Positions 14,673 through 17,858 of a stretch of 17,858 nucleotides of DNA are shown here, in pieces. Below the pieces are notes generated by a model. The model saw nothing but the letters and a program-made list of their open reading frames with translations. It was not told where the DNA came from and searched no databases. Origin of the DNA: Desulfuromonadaceae bacterium (lineage in GTDB: Bacteria > Desulfobacterota > Desulfuromonadia > Desulfuromonadales > SZUA-401); assembly GCA_003246035.1 (NCBI GenBank), contig QKBP01000071.1, positions 1 to 17,858 of the forward strand, written 5' to 3'. The translations under genes were made by a program, and so were the position numbers. The stretch's first letter is position 1; each line of letters opens with the position of its first letter.

Positions 14673-14701
14673 ACGGCCCGGAGATTCTCCGGGCCGTTTT
14701 T
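14673..14701 (+). terminator. Intrinsic terminator at the end of the signalling operon
   Basis: A perfect 11-bp stem, ACGGCCCGGAG/CTCCGGGCCGT (14673-14683 with 14687-14697), has an ATT loop and leads into five T (14697-14701, the first paired). Confidence 0.92.
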
Positions 14702-14715
14702 CGTCCGCGAACCTC

Positions 14716-14744
14716 TTGACGACGAGGGGGGGGTAGGCTATTCT
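14716..14744 (+). promoter_or_regulatory. Sigma-70 promoter of guaB
   Basis: TTGACG (14716-14721, five of six) is followed by a 17-bp spacer and TATTCT (14739-14744, four of six). The spacer contains a run of eight G (14726-14733). The predicted leader is about 40 nt, too short for a purine riboswitch. Confidence 0.7.
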
Positions 14745-14754
14745 GCGCCACTAA

Positions 14755-16266
<1,512 letters not shown>

Positions 16267-16297
16267 CGGGACGCCGACAGATCCCTACGAGAAACAG

Positions 16298-16324
16298 GCA
16301 GGGGCGCAGTTGTGGCGCCCCTGC
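16298..16324 (+). other. Intercistronic hairpin between guaB and guaA
   Basis: A perfect 10-bp stem, GCAGGGGCGC with GCGCCCCTGC (16298-16307 with 16315-16324), has a 7-nt loop. It is followed by GTTATTTGGAG and not by a clear T-run, so it is at most a weak terminator. It ends five bases before the guaA ribosome binding site. Confidence 0.7.
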
Positions 16325-16341
16325 GTTATTTGGAGACGGTC

Positions 16342-17858
16342 ATGAGTGTCGACATCCATCAGCAGAAAATCCTGATCCTCGATTTCGGGTCTCAGTACAC
16401 CCAGCTGATTGCGCGCCGGGTCCGCGAGGCCCATGTCTACTGCGAGCTGCACCCCTTCGACATGGATCTCTCCGCGATCAAGGCCTTTGCCCCCAAGGGG
16501 ATCATCCTCTCCGGCGGCCCCAAGTCGGTGTACGAGGAAGGTGCTCCTGCCGTCGAGGAGGAGCTGTTCGAGCTCGGGGTGCCGGTGCTCGGCATCTGCT
16601 ACGGCATGCAGCTGATGAGTCGTCATTTCGGCGGCGAGGTGGTTCCGGCCGGCAAGCGCGAATACGGCCACGCCGACCTGCTTTCCAGCGGTCAGCCGGG
16701 TGCTCTATTCGACGGCTTTTTCATCGACGGGCACAGTCCGGTCTGGATGAGCCACGGCGATCACGTCGAGAAGGTGCCGTCGGGGTTCGACGTCGTGGCG
16801 GGGACTGCGAATGCCCCGGTCTGCGCGATCCAGAACGTCGCCAAACAGCAGTACGGTGTGCAGTTTCACCCCGAGGTGAACCATACCCCGCGCGGAGAAC
16901 AGCTGATCGATACTTTCGTGCGCACGATCTGCGGCTGCACCGGGACCTGGACGCCGGGGAACATCATCGACGATGCCGTGCGGCGCATCCGCGAACAGGT
17001 CGGCAGCGAAGAGGTGATTCTGGGGCTCTCCGGCGGGGTCGACTCGTCGGTCGCGGCCGCCCTGATTCACCGCGCCATCGGCGAGCAGCTGACCTGCGTC
17101 TTTGTCGACAACGGCCTGCTGCGCCTCGGCGAGGGGGACCAGGTGATGGCGACCTTCGGCGAGAACCTGGGGGTCAAGGTGATCCGTGTCGACGCCGAAC
17201 AGCGATTCCTCGACAAGCTCTCCGGCGAAGCCGACCCTGAGAAGAAACGCAAGATCATCGGCAACCTGTTCGTCGACATTTTCGAAGAGGAATCGAAGAA
17301 GCTCACCGATGCCAAGTGGCTCGCCCAGGGGACGATCTACCCCGATGTCATCGAGTCGGCCGGGGCCAAGACCGGCAAGGCCCATAACATCAAGAGCCAC
17401 CACAATGTCGGGGGGTTGCCTGACTACATGACCCTCAAGCTGCTCGAACCGCTGCGCGAACTGTTCAAGGACGAGGTGCGGGCGATCGGCGAGGAGCTCG
17501 GGCTCCCCCACCGGATGGTGTGGCGTCACCCGTTCCCCGGTCCGGGCTTGGGGGTACGGATTCTCGGCGAGGTCAAGAAGGAGTACGCCGACATCCTGCG
17601 TCAGGCCGATGCGATTTACATCGAGGAGCTCTACGCCAGCGGCCACTACGACAAGATCAGCCAGGCCTTTGCGGTCTTCCTGCCGGTCAAGAGCGTCGGA
17701 GTGATGGGGGACGGCCGGACCTACGAATACGTCGTCGCCCTGCGCGCGGTCGAGACCAGGGACTTCATGACCGCCGGCTGGTATCCGATGCCCTACGAGG
17801 ACCTGGCCCGGATCAGCAACCGCATCATCAACGAGGTGCGCGGCATCAACCGGGTCAC
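16342..17858 (+). CDS. guaA: GMP synthase, glutamine-hydrolysing (3'-truncated by window edge)
   Basis: The enzyme aminates XMP to GMP using glutamine and ATP. The first 505 codons are present; by the family length about 15-20 codons are missing at the right edge. The glutamine amidotransferase class I domain has Cys86 (GICYGMQ) with His176 and Glu178 (QFHPEVNHT). The ATP-pyrophosphatase domain has the PP-loop GLSGGVDSS at about 228-236. The C-terminal dimerisation domain includes [15 protein letters not shown] and [23 protein letters not shown] 16342 is preceded by TTGGAG (16330-16335) at six bases. The gene follows guaB and completes the two-step route from IMP to GMP. Confidence 0.97.
   Translation, partial: MSVDIHQQKILILDFGSQYTQLIARRVREAHVYCELHPFDMDLSAIKAFAPKGIILSGGPKSVYEEGAPAVEEELFELGVPVLGICYGMQLMSRHFGGEVVPAGKREYGHADLLSSGQPGALFDGFFIDGHSPVWMSHGDHVEKVPSGFDVVAGTANAPVCAIQNVAKQQYGVQFHPEVNHTPRGEQLIDTFVRTICGCTGTWTPGNIIDDAVRRIREQVGSEEVILGLSGGVDSSVAAALIHRAIGEQLTCVFVDNGLLRLGEGDQVMATFGENLGVKVIRVDAEQRFLDKLSGEADPEKKRKIIGNLFVDIFEEESKKLTDAKWLAQGTIYPDVIESAGAKTGKAHNIKSHHNVGGLPDYMTLKLLEPLRELFKDEVRAIGEELGLPHRMVWRHPFPGPGLGVRILGEVKKEYADILRQADAIYIEELYASGHYDKISQAFAVFLPVKSVGVMGDGRTYEYVVALRAVETRDFMTAGWYPMPYEDLARISNRIINEVRGINRV

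Overview
The window looks like chromosomal DNA of a GC-rich, anaerobic deltaproteobacterium of the Desulfuromonadales/Geobacter type. This rests on gene content and order: a Xaa-Pro peptidase followed by accB-accC and an octanoyl transferase, menaquinone synthesis by the futalosine route (mqnA), a DUF4388 response-regulator-like protein, an M42 peptidase and guaB-guaA. It is inferred without a database search. I see no insertion sequences, phage genes, CRISPR or integrase. Nearly all of it is core genome with short intergenic gaps.

Left part (1-4777, all + strand). The 3' end of an M24 Xaa-Pro aminopeptidase is followed by accB and accC, the biotin carrier and biotin carboxylase of acetyl-CoA carboxylase. 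A strong intrinsic terminator sits directly behind accC. Next come a LipM-type octanoyltransferase, a small unknown exported protein and mqnA.

Middle (4778-6212). A tRNA-Leu(UAA) with its own promoter ends in a terminator that also works for the convergent AMMECR1-family gene on the - strand. Upstream of that gene lies a 57-residue zinc-ribbon protein gene, also on the - strand, with its own ribosome binding site and terminator. A divergent AT-rich spacer with phased A-tracts separates it from the next + strand operon.

Right-centre (6213-9468). A lipoprotein-like M48 metallopeptidase with a TPR tail overlaps a gene for a small membrane PH-like protein. miaB (tRNA ms2i6A37 methylthiotransferase) then follows with its own promoter.

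Signalling operon (9559-14668). Four tightly packed genes appear to share one promoter and end at a perfect 11-bp terminator. The first encodes receiver, GAF and GGDEF-like domains plus a tail I do not recognise. Its phosphoacceptor Asp is replaced by Glu and its GGDEF signature is destroyed. The second encodes a receiver-like domain, DUF4388/PATAN, and a C-terminal region that I read as a degenerate COG2229/MglA-like GTPase domain without a working P-loop. The third is a PHP-family phosphoesterase and the fourth an M42 aminopeptidase. A pair of proteins built from several decayed signalling domains is the most unusual content of the window.

Right end (14716-17858). guaB (IMP dehydrogenase) has a promoter with a run of eight G in its spacer. 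guaA (GMP synthase) follows after a strong intercistronic hairpin and runs off the right edge about 15-20 codons before its expected end.
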